A stretch of DNA of 64,000 nt from Nocardioides okcheonensis (GTDB lineage: Bacteria > Actinomycetota > Actinomycetes > Propionibacteriales > Nocardioidaceae). The notes under the pieces were generated by a model. It was not told the DNA's origin and ran no database searches. It saw nothing but the letters and a program-made list of their open reading frames with translations. Numbering within the stretch: the first letter of the stretch is position 1; every line of letters starts with the position of its first letter. The stretch lies in contig NZ_CP087710.1 in assembly GCF_020991065.1 (NCBI RefSeq), forward strand, positions 2,418,001-2,482,000, given 5' to 3'. Made by a program: the position numbers and the translations under genes. This document shows positions 9,004 to 17,132 of the stretch, piece by piece.

Positions 9004-10497
9004 TCAACCGGCTACGTGGACCCGCTCCCCCGCGACCCACACGGCGCGGACGTGGTCGGCGAAGCCGCGCAGGGCCTCGGCGTGGGCGCGGTCGGACGTG
9101 CCGGCGAGCGGGTCGGTGGCGAGCCAGACCAGGTCGGCCGGGTGGCCGACCGCGACGGTGCCCCAGCCGTCGGTCGAGGCGGCGAGCGCCTCGCGCGCGG
9201 TGATCGACTGCTCGGGGTGCCACGGCTCGCGCTCGTCGCCCGAGCGGTGCACGGCGGCGGCGACCGCCAGCCACGGGTCGAGCGGGGAGACCGGCGCGTC
9301 GGAGCCGAGCGCCACCTCGACCCCGTCGTCCAGCATCCAGCGCAGCGGGAAGCAGCGCTCCGCGCGGCCGGGCCACAGCCGCTCGGTGACGTCGCGGTCG
9401 TCGAGCAGGTGGGCCGGCTGGACGCTCGCCCGGACGCCGAGCGCGGCCATCCGGCGTACGTCGTCGCGCGTGGTGAGCTGGACGTGCTCGATCCCGCCCC
9501 GGGCGCCCGTGTCGGCGAAGGCGGCCAGCGCCTCGGTGACGGCGCGGTCGCCGATCGCGTGCACCGCGACGTCGAGGCCGCCGGCCGCGGCCCGGGCGAG
9601 CAGCGCGCGCAGCTCTTCGGGGGTCTGGTTGGGCTGGCCCTCCTCGAAGCCGGCGACCGCCTTCTCGGCGTACGGCTCGCAGCACCAGGCGGTCCGGGTG
9701 TTGAGGGAGCCGTCGCTGATGATCTTGAGCGGCCCCATCGTCAGCCGCGGGTCGTCGCCGAGCGGGTCGCCCGAGCGCAGCCCGCGGGCCAGCACGTCGT
9801 CGAGGCCGTCGGCGTAGCAGGCGTGGCGGATGCGGAGCAGGTCGGCGCCGCCGTCCCAGCGCTCCACCCAGTCGGCGACGCCGCCGCTGAACTCCAGGTC
9901 GACCAGGCCGACCACGCCCTGCGCGACCGCGGCCTCCATCGAGCGGCGGTAGGCGTCGGGGCCGGTGCCGTCGGTACCGAGCACCGTGGCGAGCCGCCCG
10001 TAGGCCATGAACCACTCGCCCTCGGTGACCACGTCCTCCCGGGTCGGCAGGGCCAGCACGTGGAGGGCGGTGGTGTTGAGCCAGCCGTGGTGCCCGTCGC
10101 CGGCGATCAGCACGATCGGCTGGTCGGTCTCGATCGCGTCGAGGTCGGACACGACCGGCACCTCGGGCCACGCCGTGGGGCGGTGGCCCCAGCCGATGAC
10201 CGGCACGTCGGGCCACTGCTCGAGCCGCTCGCGCACCATCGCGACGGCCTCGGCCGACGAGCGCGCCGGCCCGAGGTCGAGCCGGGCCGACGCCAGCGTC
10301 CACTGGCCGAGGTGGACGTGCTGGTCCCAGAGCCCGGGCATCAGCCAGCCCCCGCCGAGGTCGTAGGCGGGCTCGCCGGGACGGGACGCGAGCCCGGGGC
10401 CGACCTCCACGACCCGTCCGTCCGCCACCCGCACGTCGACGGGGCCGTCGGGGGCGGGGTCGGTGAGGGCCACGAGGTGGGCGTCGCGCAGCAGCAT
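9004..10497 (-). CDS. YtcJ-type metal-dependent amidohydrolase
   Basis: A 497-residue amidohydrolase_3 family protein. The HxH metal site is in GLWDQHVHLGQ near residue 60, the bridging-lysine region in MGPLKIISDGSLN near 285, a histidine in DVAVHAIGDRAV near 345, IEHVQL near 370, and the metal aspartate in GSDAPVSPLDPW near 420. The natural substrate is unknown; the family includes N-substituted formamide deformylases and imidazolonepropionase-like enzymes. The ATG at 10497 sits 7 nt after a TACGGT hexamer, suggesting a leaderless transcript. The longer open frame upstream is antisense to the next genes. Confidence 0.8.
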   Translation of the reverse strand: MLLRDAHLVALTDPAPDGPVDVRVADGRVVEVGPGLASRPGEPAYDLGGGWLMPGLWDQHVHLGQWTLASARLDLGPARSSAEAVAMVRERLEQWPDVPVIGWGHRPTAWPEVPVVSDLDAIETDQPIVLIAGDGHHGWLNTTALHVLALPTREDVVTEGEWFMAYGRLATVLGTDGTGPDAYRRSMEAAVAQGVVGLVDLEFSGGVADWVERWDGGADLLRIRHACYADGLDDVLARGLRSGDPLGDDPRLTMGPLKIISDGSLNTRTAWCCEPYAEKAVAGFEEGQPNQTPEELRALLARAAAGGLDVAVHAIGDRAVTEALAAFADTGARGGIEHVQLTTRDDVRRMAALGVRASVQPAHLLDDRDVTERLWPGRAERCFPLRWMLDDGVEVALGSDAPVSPLDPWLAVAAAVHRSGDEREPWHPEQSITAREALAASTDGWGTVAVGHPADLVWLATDPLAGTSDRAHAEALRGFADHVRAVWVAGERVHVAG

Positions 10498-10504
10498 GGG
10501 CCCC

Positions 10505-10553
10505 ACCGTAGGAGGTGCACGGCGACGGCCCGCGGGCCACCCACCGGTAGGTT
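10505..10553. promoter_or_regulatory. Divergent leaderless promoters, amidohydrolase and exported-protein gene
   Basis: On the minus strand TACGGT (10510-10505) ends 7 nt before the ATG at 10497. On the plus strand TAGGTT (10548-10553) ends 7 nt before the GTG at 10561. Both fit -10 elements that would put the first transcribed base at or next to the start codon. No clear -35 boxes are seen. Confidence 0.45.
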
Positions 10554-10560
10554 GTCCCCC

Positions 10561-11214
10561 GTGGAGTGGCGGGGGCCGGCAGTGCTGGTGGCGCTCCTGG
10601 CGATCGGGGCCGGGGGCGGCTGGGCCGCGTCCGCACAGACCCGCGACACCTCCATCGGCCGCGGCACCGCGGCGCCGGTGGCCGCCGACGGTCCCGAGAT
10701 GCCGGTCGAGGCCGAGCGCCCCTACCGCCCCGACCCCGAGGACCCGCCGCTCGAGCCCGGGATCCCGATGGTCCCGGCCACGGTCGGGACCGGGAAGTTC
10801 GAGATCACCTTCCCCGCGCCGAAGGGCTGGAGCACCAACGCCAACGCCACCAACGAGTGGAAGTGGAAGCAGCCCGGCACGTCCAACAACACCTACGTGA
10901 TGCGCATCGAGCAGATCGACAGCCAGGACATCACCATCGAGGACGCGATCGACATCCGGGTCGAGCGACTGCGCGCCGAGCAGGACGACGTACGCATCCT
11001 CGACCGCCAGAGCTCGTCGCTGGAGTACACCTACCGCAGCAACGAGGACACCTTCCGCCACAGCTTCATGCGCTGGCTCGACCTCGACGCGAGCGGGCAG
11101 GCCGACGTGGAGATCGTGGTGCACGGACGCGAGCGGGACGCCGAGGGCGCGGAGGACCTGATCGGTCGCGTGGCCGGCGGCATGCGCGGCGCCACCGGCT
11201 CGGTCGTGCCCTAG
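10561..11214 (+). CDS. Exported or membrane-anchored protein of unknown function, first of a tandem pair
   Basis: A 217-residue protein with an N-terminal hydrophobic segment (PAVLVALLAIGAGGGWAA), an acidic proline-rich linker of about 45 residues, then a globular domain opening with FEITFPAPKGW. The following gene has the same architecture and length, with matching motifs (PxPxGW, NEWxW, YTY, RWLDL/TWLDL), so the two are paralogues from a tandem duplication. The PxGW opening also occurs in the extracellular domain of the neighbouring kinase. It resembles LpqN-like secreted domains in general layout, but I cannot assign a family with certainty. The GTG start follows TAGGTT by 7 nt. Confidence 0.7.
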   Translation: MEWRGPAVLVALLAIGAGGGWAASAQTRDTSIGRGTAAPVAADGPEMPVEAERPYRPDPEDPPLEPGIPMVPATVGTGKFEITFPAPKGWSTNANATNEWKWKQPGTSNNTYVMRIEQIDSQDITIEDAIDIRVERLRAEQDDVRILDRQSSSLEYTYRSNEDTFRHSFMRWLDLDASGQADVEIVVHGRERDAEGAEDLIGRVAGGMRGATGSVVP

Positions 11215-11224
11215 AGTCGGCGCC

Positions 11225-11857
11225 GTGAGGTGGCGGGGGCCGGTCGTGCTGGCGGTGCTGCTGGCCGTCGGTCTCGTCGGCGGCTTCGCCCTGTCGCTCG
11301 CCGTGGCCGAGCACCCCTCAGACGGCGGCGCGGCCGCACCGGTCGCCGCCCGGTCGCCGAGCCTGCCGGTCGACCCCGTCCCCGACCTGCTGGACGACCC
11401 CGACTTCGCGCCGCTGTCCGGGACGCTCCCCCTCGTGCGGCAGACCGTCGGCGTGGGCGACTTCCGGATGTCCGTCCCGGCGCCGCGCGGCTGGCGGCTC
11501 TCGGAGAACTCGCTCAACGAGTGGCAGTGGCGTCCTCCGGACCAGCCGGCCTTCGGCTACCTGATGCGGGTCGAGCAGGTGGTGAGCAACCGCCGCTCCA
11601 TCGCCTGGACCCTCGAGCGACGCATCGAGGAGCTCGACGAGGACGAGCAGAACGTCCGCGTCGTCGGCCGGACCGACGCGACCCTGCACTACACCTACGT
11701 CACCAGCAACCACCTGCGCCACGGCTACCTCACCTGGCTCGACCTCACCGGCTCCGACAACGCGCAGGTCGAGATCGCGGTCAGCGGGCGGGCCCGCGAC
11801 CAGGACGGCATGGCCGAGCTGATCGCGCGGATCGCGGCCGGCACCCGGCTGGGCTGA
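11225..11857 (+). CDS. Exported or membrane-anchored protein of unknown function, second of a tandem pair
   Basis: A 210-residue paralogue of the preceding gene, with an N-terminal membrane segment (GPVVLAVLLAVGLVGGFALSL), a linker, then FRMSVPAPRGWRLSENSLNEWQW and a conserved tail. It starts 10 bp after the previous stop. TAGAGT, which contains that stop codon (11212-11217), lies 7 nt before the GTG, so it may also have its own leaderless promoter. It is convergent with the Ser/Thr kinase gene, leaving only 23 bp between stops. Function unknown; the location suggests a role outside the membrane linked to the kinase. Confidence 0.7.
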   Translation: MRWRGPVVLAVLLAVGLVGGFALSLAVAEHPSDGGAAAPVAARSPSLPVDPVPDLLDDPDFAPLSGTLPLVRQTVGVGDFRMSVPAPRGWRLSENSLNEWQWRPPDQPAFGYLMRVEQVVSNRRSIAWTLERRIEELDEDEQNVRVVGRTDATLHYTYVTSNHLRHGYLTWLDLTGSDNAQVEIAVSGRARDQDGMAELIARIAAGTRLG

Positions 11858-11880
11858 CCCGCCGACGCATCGGGGCGCGA

Positions 11881-13332
11881 TCAGTAGAAGGTGCTGACCG
11901 ACTCCAGCACCTGGTTGGCCTCGCGCCGGTCGTCGCTGCGGACCTGCACCCACAGCAGGCGGTTGGAGGTCACCTGCACCACCCGCTCGACGATGACGTC
12001 GGTGCCCTCGCAGCCGGTGAAGAACACGGTCACGGAGTTGTCGTCGTCGACCTGGTCGAGGATGTCGCCGCCGACGGTGTCGCAGTCGGGGTGCTGCGGG
12101 ACCCGGGTGGGGAGCTTGTCGCCGGGCAGGATGCCGACGAACACCCCGGGCGCCGGGTCGTCCACGGTGTTCCAGCCGGCCCGCGAGCCGACCGCGATCG
12201 CGGGCTGCTCGGCGTCGTCGAGGGGGGTCCACTGCTCCGGGTCGACCTGCGCGGTCCAGCCCTCCGGCACCGTCACCTCGATGCTGCCGGTGCTGTCCTC
12301 CAGCGTGCGCTCGGAGGTCGAGGCACGCTCGACCGCCCAGCCGGACGTCGCGCCGACCGCCAGCGCCAGCGCCGCGGCGCCCAGCCACCGCCACGACCTG
12401 CGGGGCCGGTCGGGCTCGGACGGCACCAGCTCGCCGGTGCCGGCGGTCGAGCCGGGCCGGCGCGTGGCCTGGGTCAGCTCGGCGTCGACGGGCGTCCAGG
12501 CGACCGGCGCGTCGTCGACCCGGCCGTCGTGGGCCGCCACGAGCGCGTCGGTGAAGGCGGCGACGTCGGGGAAGCGGTCCTCGCGGTCCTTGGCCAGTCC
12601 GCGCCGCACCACGGCCTCGGCCTCGGGGTTGTCGATCTCCATCGGCGGCGGCGGCGCCGGGTCCTCGGCGGCCGCCAGGGTGGTGTGCTGGTAGGGCTGG
12701 CGCCCGGCCAGCAGGTGGTAGGCGAGCGCGGCCAGGGAGAACTGGTCGGCGCGCGGGTCCAGCGCCTCGCCGAGCGCCTGCTCGGGGGCGACGTAGGTGG
12801 GGGTGCCGCCGACCATCGTGAGCCGCGAGGACATGTCCATGGCCTTGCCGAGGCCGAGGTCGCCGAGCATCGCCAGCACCCGGGCGCCGCGCGCGGTCTC
12901 GACCGTGCGGAACAGCACGTTGGCCGGCTTCACGTCGCGGTGCAGCACGCCGCGGTCGTGCAGCGCCGTGAGGCCCTCGCCGACCTGGCTCAGCACCGAC
13001 AGGGCCTGGCCGGTCGTGATCGGGCCGCGCTCGAGCCGGTCGGCGAGCGTGCCCTGGTCGGCGAACGCCATGACCAGGTAGGGCCGCTCGTCGTCGAGCT
13101 CGCCGGCGTCGTAGACGGTCACGACGTGGGGTGACTCGACCTTGCGGAGGAAGCGTCCCTCCTCGAGGAACCGCTGCCGGGTGTGCAGGTCACCGGCCCA
13201 GTTGTCGGCCAGGACCTTGATCGCCACGGGCGAGTCGAGGTGCTCGTCGTGGGCGAGCCAGACGGTCGCGAAGGCTCCCGACCCGATGCGGCGGCGCACC
13301 GGGTACCGACCGAGGCGAGTGGGAGCGGACAC
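11881..13332 (-). CDS. Membrane serine/threonine protein kinase with extracellular sensor domain
   Basis: A 483-residue PknB-type kinase. The catalytic domain spans about residues 8-265: a glycine-rich loop (GSGAFATVW), the VAIK lysine, HRDVKPANVLF, a DLG in place of DFG, and the APEQ region. A linker of about 70 residues leads to one membrane segment (WLGAAALALAVGATSGWAV, near 350), then an extracellular domain of about 120 residues that begins VTVPEGW and has a cysteine pair. The GTG at 13332 begins where the conserved sequence begins and lies 6 nt after GATAAT. The gene is back to back with an ECF sigma factor gene, only 20 bp apart, so the kinase may act on that sigma factor or its regulon. 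Confidence 0.88.
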   Translation of the reverse strand: MSAPTRLGRYPVRRRIGSGAFATVWLAHDEHLDSPVAIKVLADNWAGDLHTRQRFLEEGRFLRKVESPHVVTVYDAGELDDERPYLVMAFADQGTLADRLERGPITTGQALSVLSQVGEGLTALHDRGVLHRDVKPANVLFRTVETARGARVLAMLGDLGLGKAMDMSSRLTMVGGTPTYVAPEQALGEALDPRADQFSLAALAYHLLAGRQPYQHTTLAAAEDPAPPPPMEIDNPEAEAVVRRGLAKDREDRFPDVAAFTDALVAAHDGRVDDAPVAWTPVDAELTQATRRPGSTAGTGELVPSEPDRPRRSWRWLGAAALALAVGATSGWAVERASTSERTLEDSTGSIEVTVPEGWTAQVDPEQWTPLDDAEQPAIAVGSRAGWNTVDDPAPGVFVGILPGDKLPTRVPQHPDCDTVGGDILDQVDDDNSVTVFFTGCEGTDVIVERVVQVTSNRLLWVQVRSDDRREANQVLESVSTFY

Positions 13333-13338
13333 GCGGGC

Positions 13339-13346
13339 ATTATCGT
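13339..13346. promoter_or_regulatory. Overlapping divergent -10 boxes of kinase and sigma-factor genes
   Basis: Only 20 bp separate the two GTG starts. GATAAT on the minus strand (13344-13339) ends 6 nt before the kinase start, and TATCGT on the plus strand (13341-13346) ends 6 nt before the sigma-factor start. The hexamers share four base pairs, so one polymerase should exclude the other, and both mRNAs would be leaderless. Confidence 0.5.
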
Positions 13347-13352
13347 GCAGAC

Positions 13353-13931
13353 GTGAGCATTCCTGGGGACCACGGGCCCGCGTTGGCGCCGGACGACATC
13401 GACGAGCTGGCGCGTCGCGCCCAGGACGGCGACCGTGACGCGCTCGAGTCGTTGCTCGGCGAGGTGCGTCCACGGGTCCTCAACATCTGCCGCGGGGTGC
13501 TCCCGTACTCCGGTGACGCGGAGGACGCGTGCCAGGAGGCGATGCTCAACATCGCCACCCGGATCGGTGGCTGGGGCGGGCGCGGACGCTTCACCACGTG
13601 GCTGCACGTCGTCGCCGTCAACAGCGCCCGCACGACCTACCGGCGGCTGAAGAACCTCGCCGTCCCCACCGACTTCGAGGACGGCTCGCACGACCGCCCC
13701 GACCCGCGCACCACGTCGGTCATCGCCGGCACCCGCCTCGACCTGCTCGAGGCGATGGAGAGCATCGAGCGCGACCACCCGCAGTACGTCGAGCCGCTGC
13801 TGCTGCGCGACGTCTACGGCCTGCCCTACGACGAGATCGCGACGCTCGTCGACGCCCCGCTCGGCACCGTGAAGGCGCAGATCCACCACGGTCGCAAGCT
13901 CGCCAGGCCGCTGCTGCGGGGCGAGCGGTGA
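13353..13931 (+). CDS. ECF-type RNA polymerase sigma factor
   Basis: A 192-residue ECF sigma factor with region 2 (VLPYSGDAEDACQEAMLNIATRI, then GRFTTWLHVVAVNSARTTYRR) and region 4 (LLLRDVYGLPYDEIATLVDAPLGTVKAQIHHGRKLA). No recognisable anti-sigma gene follows; the next gene is an M1-peptidase lipoprotein overlapping by GTGA. The divergent neighbour is a Ser/Thr kinase, and some ECF groups are controlled by kinases rather than anti-sigma factors. The acidic residues of region 2.2 are present here, so a need for phosphorylation to bind core polymerase is not evident from sequence. Confidence 0.88.
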   Translation: MSIPGDHGPALAPDDIDELARRAQDGDRDALESLLGEVRPRVLNICRGVLPYSGDAEDACQEAMLNIATRIGGWGGRGRFTTWLHVVAVNSARTTYRRLKNLAVPTDFEDGSHDRPDPRTTSVIAGTRLDLLEAMESIERDHPQYVEPLLLRDVYGLPYDEIATLVDAPLGTVKAQIHHGRKLARPLLRGER

Positions 13932-15451
13932 GACCGCCCCGCCGCCACCGGCGGGCCGCGCTCGCGGCCGTGCTGGTGGTCGCGGGGCTGCTGTCCGGCT
14001 GCTCGAGCGAGGAGCCCACCACCGACGACCTCCGCCCCGGCACGCCCACCCGGACCGCCGACGGCGACCGGGACGGCGTCGTCGCCACCTCGCCGGCGCC
14101 GCTCTCCGACCCGGTCGAGCAGGACCTCGACCTCGCGCTGTCGACCCCGCGCGAGGACAGCGTCTACCCCGACGTCGGCGACCCGCGGGTCGACACCCTG
14201 CTCTACGACCTCGACCTCACCTGGTCGCCCGAGGAGCGGCGCCTCGACGCCCGGGCGGTCGTGACCTTCCGGGCCACCCGCCGCGCACCCGCGTTCCAGC
14301 TCGACCTCGCACCGGGGCTCACCGTCGGCGACCTCCGCCTCGACGGCGAGCCGGTGCGGTTCGCCCGGCGGGGCAAGGACCTGGTGGTCCGGGCGCCGGT
14401 CCGGGCGGACCGGCGCTACGAGCTGTCGCTCGACTACGCCGGTACGCCGCGCCCGACCCCCGCGCCGACGACCCGCGGCGACTTCTCGACGACCGGCTTC
14501 ACCGTCACCGGCTCGGGCGCGGTCTGGACGATGCAGGAGCCGTACGGCGCGTTCACCTGGTACCCGGTCAACGACCAGCCGGCCGACAAGGCGCTCTACG
14601 ACGTCACGGTGCACGCCCCGGCGCCGTGGACGGGCGTCTCCAACGGGCGGCTCACCGCGCTCGGGACCGAGGACGGCGTGACCACCACGTCGTGGCAGCT
14701 CACCGAGCCGGCGTCGTCCTACCTGGTCACCCTCGCGATCGGCGACTACACCCACCGCAGCAACACCACCGACGGCGGGCTGCGCGTCGACTACTGGACG
14801 CCGCGCGGGATGGTGCAGCGGCTCGACCAGGTCCAGACCGCGGCGGCGACGGTCGACTGGATCGAGGCCCGCCTCGGGCCGTACCCGTTCGACACCCTCG
14901 GCATGGTCGTCACCGACTCGATGAGCGCGATGGAGACCCAGACGATGGTCACGCTCGGCACCAACGACTACGTGCTGTCGCCGCAGGTGGTCGCCCACGA
15001 GCTGGTCCACCAGTGGTACGGCGACCAGGTCTCGCCGAACGACTGGCGCGACGTGTGGCTCAACGAGGGCATGACGATGCTGATGCAGTGGCTCTACGAG
15101 GACGAGCACGACATCGCGCCGCTGCGCAACACGCTCGGCGCCGCCCGCAACGCCGACCAGGGGCTGCGCGACGCCTACGGACCGCCCGGCGCCTACGACC
15201 CCGAGCAGTTCGGCGGGTCGAACATCTACTACTCGCCCGCGCTCATGTGGAACGAGCTGCGCGTGGCGCTCGGCGACGACGAGTTCTTCCGGGTCGCGCG
15301 GTCCTGGCTGGCCGACCACGACGGAGCCTCGGTCGGCCGCGAGCAGCTCTTCGAGCACTGGGAGTCCGAGACCGGGCTCGAGCTCTCCGACTTCTTCGAC
15401 GCCTGGATCACCGGCACCACCACGCCGGCCCGCGGTGTCCCCGGCACCTGA
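13928..15451 (+). CDS. M1-family metallopeptidase, predicted lipoprotein
   Basis: A 507-residue zinc aminopeptidase-like protein. The N terminus has a lipoprotein signal (RRAALAAVLVVAGLLSGC) and a linker of about 45 residues, then the M1 beta-saddle domain, and the gluzincin motif HELVHQWYGDQ near residue 357 with the third ligand in WLNEGM 18 residues later. The GTG start overlaps the sigma-factor stop (GTGA). It lacks the large C-terminal domains of aminopeptidase N, as in short actinobacterial members. Coupling to the sigma gene suggests that envelope proteolysis is tied to that regulatory system; substrates are unknown. Confidence 0.88.
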   Translation: MRPPRRHRRAALAAVLVVAGLLSGCSSEEPTTDDLRPGTPTRTADGDRDGVVATSPAPLSDPVEQDLDLALSTPREDSVYPDVGDPRVDTLLYDLDLTWSPEERRLDARAVVTFRATRRAPAFQLDLAPGLTVGDLRLDGEPVRFARRGKDLVVRAPVRADRRYELSLDYAGTPRPTPAPTTRGDFSTTGFTVTGSGAVWTMQEPYGAFTWYPVNDQPADKALYDVTVHAPAPWTGVSNGRLTALGTEDGVTTTSWQLTEPASSYLVTLAIGDYTHRSNTTDGGLRVDYWTPRGMVQRLDQVQTAAATVDWIEARLGPYPFDTLGMVVTDSMSAMETQTMVTLGTNDYVLSPQVVAHELVHQWYGDQVSPNDWRDVWLNEGMTMLMQWLYEDEHDIAPLRNTLGAARNADQGLRDAYGPPGAYDPEQFGGSNIYYSPALMWNELRVALGDDEFFRVARSWLADHDGASVGREQLFEHWESETGLELSDFFDAWITGTTTPARGVPGT

Positions 15452-15471
15452 GGTCCCCGCTGGGACAGGGA

Positions 15472-15477
15472 TACCCT
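15472..15477 (+). promoter_or_regulatory. Leaderless promoter of the carboxyltransferase gene
   Basis: TACCCT lies 6 nt before the ATG at 15484, in the 32-bp gap after the peptidase gene. No Shine-Dalgarno sequence is present, consistent with a leaderless mRNA. Confidence 0.4.
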
Positions 15478-15483
15478 CGCGCG

Positions 15484-16956
15484 ATGACCCGCCTCAGCGC
15501 GCACGACCTCATCGACCTGGTCCTCGACCCCGGGTCGTGGACCTCGTGGGACACGCCGCCGGTGCGCGAGGGCCTCGACGAGGCGTACGCCGCCGAGCTG
15601 GTCGCCGCCGCCGAGCGGTCGGGCGTCGACGAGTCGGTGCTCACCGGCGAGGCCCGCCTGCGCGGGCGTCGGATCGGGGTGCTGGTCGGCGAGTTCGGCT
15701 TCCTGGCCGGCTCCATCGGCCGCGCGGCCGCCGACCGCATCGTGGCCGGCATCGAGCGGGCCACCCGCGAGGGGCTGCCGCTGGTCGCGGCCCCCGTCAG
15801 CGGGGGAACCCGGATGCAGGAGGGGACGCCCGCCTTCGTCCAGATGGTCCGCATCTCCGCAGCCGTCGCCGCCCACCGCGGCGCGGGCCTGCCGTACCTG
15901 GTCTACCTGCGCCACCCGACCACCGGCGGCGTGATGGCGTCGTGGGGCTCGCTCGGGCACGTGACCGTCGCCGAGCCGGGCGCGCTCGTCGGCTTCCTCG
16001 GCCCCCGGGTCTACGAGGCGCTCTACGGCCGGCCGTTCCCCGAGGGCGTGCAGACCTCGGAGAACCTCTACGCGCACGGCATCATCGACGCGGTCCTGCC
16101 GCCGGAGGAGATCGCCGAGATCCTGGACCGCGCCCTGCGCATCCTGATGGCGGCCCGCGAGGGCGTCGCGCCGGTGGCGGACCCCGGCCAGGAGCCCGTC
16201 CCCGACGTCGACGCGTGGGACTGCGTGACCCGGTCCCGGCGCCCGGACCGCCCCGGGGTCCGGCGCCTGCTGCGCTACGGCGCCCGCGACGTCGTCCCGC
16301 TCAACGGCACCGGGCAGGGCGAGTCGGACCCCGGCCTGCTGATCGCGCTCGCGCGCTTCGGGGAGGCTCCGTGCGTGTTCCTCGGCCAGGACCGGCGCGG
16401 CCAGACCACCGACCACCCGATGGGGCCGGAGGCGCTGCGCGAGGCCCGGCGCGGGATGCGGCTCGCCTCCGAGCTCGGCCTGCCGCTGGTCACGGTCATC
16501 GACACCCAGGGCGCCGCCCTGTCGGCCGACGCGGAGAACGGCGGCCTCGCCGGCGAGATCGCCCGCTCGCTCGCCGACCTGGTCACGCTCGACGCGCCGA
16601 CGCTGTGCCTGATGCTGGGCGAGGGCAACGGCGGCGGGGCGCTGGCCCTGCTCCCGGCCGACCGCGTGGTCGCCGCCCAGCACGCGTGGCTCTCGCCGCT
16701 ACCGCCCGAGGGAGCATCGGCGATCGTGCACCGCGACCTCGACCACGCCGCCGAGATGGCCCGCACCCAGCACGTACGCGCCCTCGACCTCCACCGTCGC
16801 GGCGTGGTCGACCGGATCGTGGCCGAGAAGCCCGACGCCGCCGACGAGCCCGAGGAGTTCTGCCGCCGCATCGCCGCCGTCCTCGAGCACGAGCTCAGCG
16901 CGCTCCTCGCCGCGGGTCCGGGCTCCGCCGAGAGCCGGGCGCGCCGGTACGCCTGA
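15484..16956 (+). CDS. Fused acetyl/acyl-CoA carboxylase carboxyltransferase (beta-alpha)
   Basis: A 490-residue protein with two crotonase-fold carboxyltransferase halves. The first (about 1-230) is AccD-like, with GEFGFLAGSIG, SGGTRMQEG and HPTTGGVMASWGSLG. The second (about 265-480) is AccA-like, with PVIT-type strands, TVIDTQGAALSADAENGG and GEGNGGGALALLPADRV. The zinc-finger cysteines typical of AccD are absent. It transfers the carboxyl group from carboxybiotin to an acyl-CoA. No biotin carboxylase or carrier gene is adjacent, so it must pair with subunits encoded elsewhere. The exact acyl-CoA substrate cannot be read. Confidence 0.82.
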   Translation: MTRLSAHDLIDLVLDPGSWTSWDTPPVREGLDEAYAAELVAAAERSGVDESVLTGEARLRGRRIGVLVGEFGFLAGSIGRAAADRIVAGIERATREGLPLVAAPVSGGTRMQEGTPAFVQMVRISAAVAAHRGAGLPYLVYLRHPTTGGVMASWGSLGHVTVAEPGALVGFLGPRVYEALYGRPFPEGVQTSENLYAHGIIDAVLPPEEIAEILDRALRILMAAREGVAPVADPGQEPVPDVDAWDCVTRSRRPDRPGVRRLLRYGARDVVPLNGTGQGESDPGLLIALARFGEAPCVFLGQDRRGQTTDHPMGPEALREARRGMRLASELGLPLVTVIDTQGAALSADAENGGLAGEIARSLADLVTLDAPTLCLMLGEGNGGGALALLPADRVVAAQHAWLSPLPPEGASAIVHRDLDHAAEMARTQHVRALDLHRRGVVDRIVAEKPDAADEPEEFCRRIAAVLEHELSALLAAGPGSAESRARRYA

Positions 16957-16973
16957 CCCGCCCTCGCCCGGCG

Positions 16974-17030
16974 GCGGTGCGTGAGCCACATTCTGGGGCG
17001 CCGGAACGTGGGTGGCTCACCGCTCCTCGG
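16974..17030. repeat. Composite palindrome, copy 1 of a tandem pair
   Basis: 57-bp inverted-repeat unit: GCGGTGCGTGAGCCAC at the left pairs with GTGGCTCACCGC at the right, with an internal ATTC/GAAC stem. A near-identical unit starts 83 bp downstream. It lies between the convergent ends of the carboxyltransferase and the coiled-coil gene, so it may serve as a bidirectional terminator. Confidence 0.75.
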
Positions 17031-17056
17031 GCGGCTTCCGCGTGTCGTCCCCGCGA

Positions 17057-17113
17057 GCGGTGCGTGAGCCACATTCTGGGGCGCCGGAATGTGGCTGGCT
17101 CACCGCTCCTCGG
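17057..17113. repeat. Composite palindrome, copy 2 of a tandem pair
   Basis: The second 57-bp unit, differing from copy 1 at only two positions that I can see, in the right-hand inner stem (AATGTGGCT against AACGTGGGT). A spacer of 26 bp separates the two. The change to AATGTGG restores pairing with CCACATT, so copy 2 forms the better stem. Confidence 0.75.
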
Positions 17114-17132
17114 CACTGAGTCGCCCGGAGAC

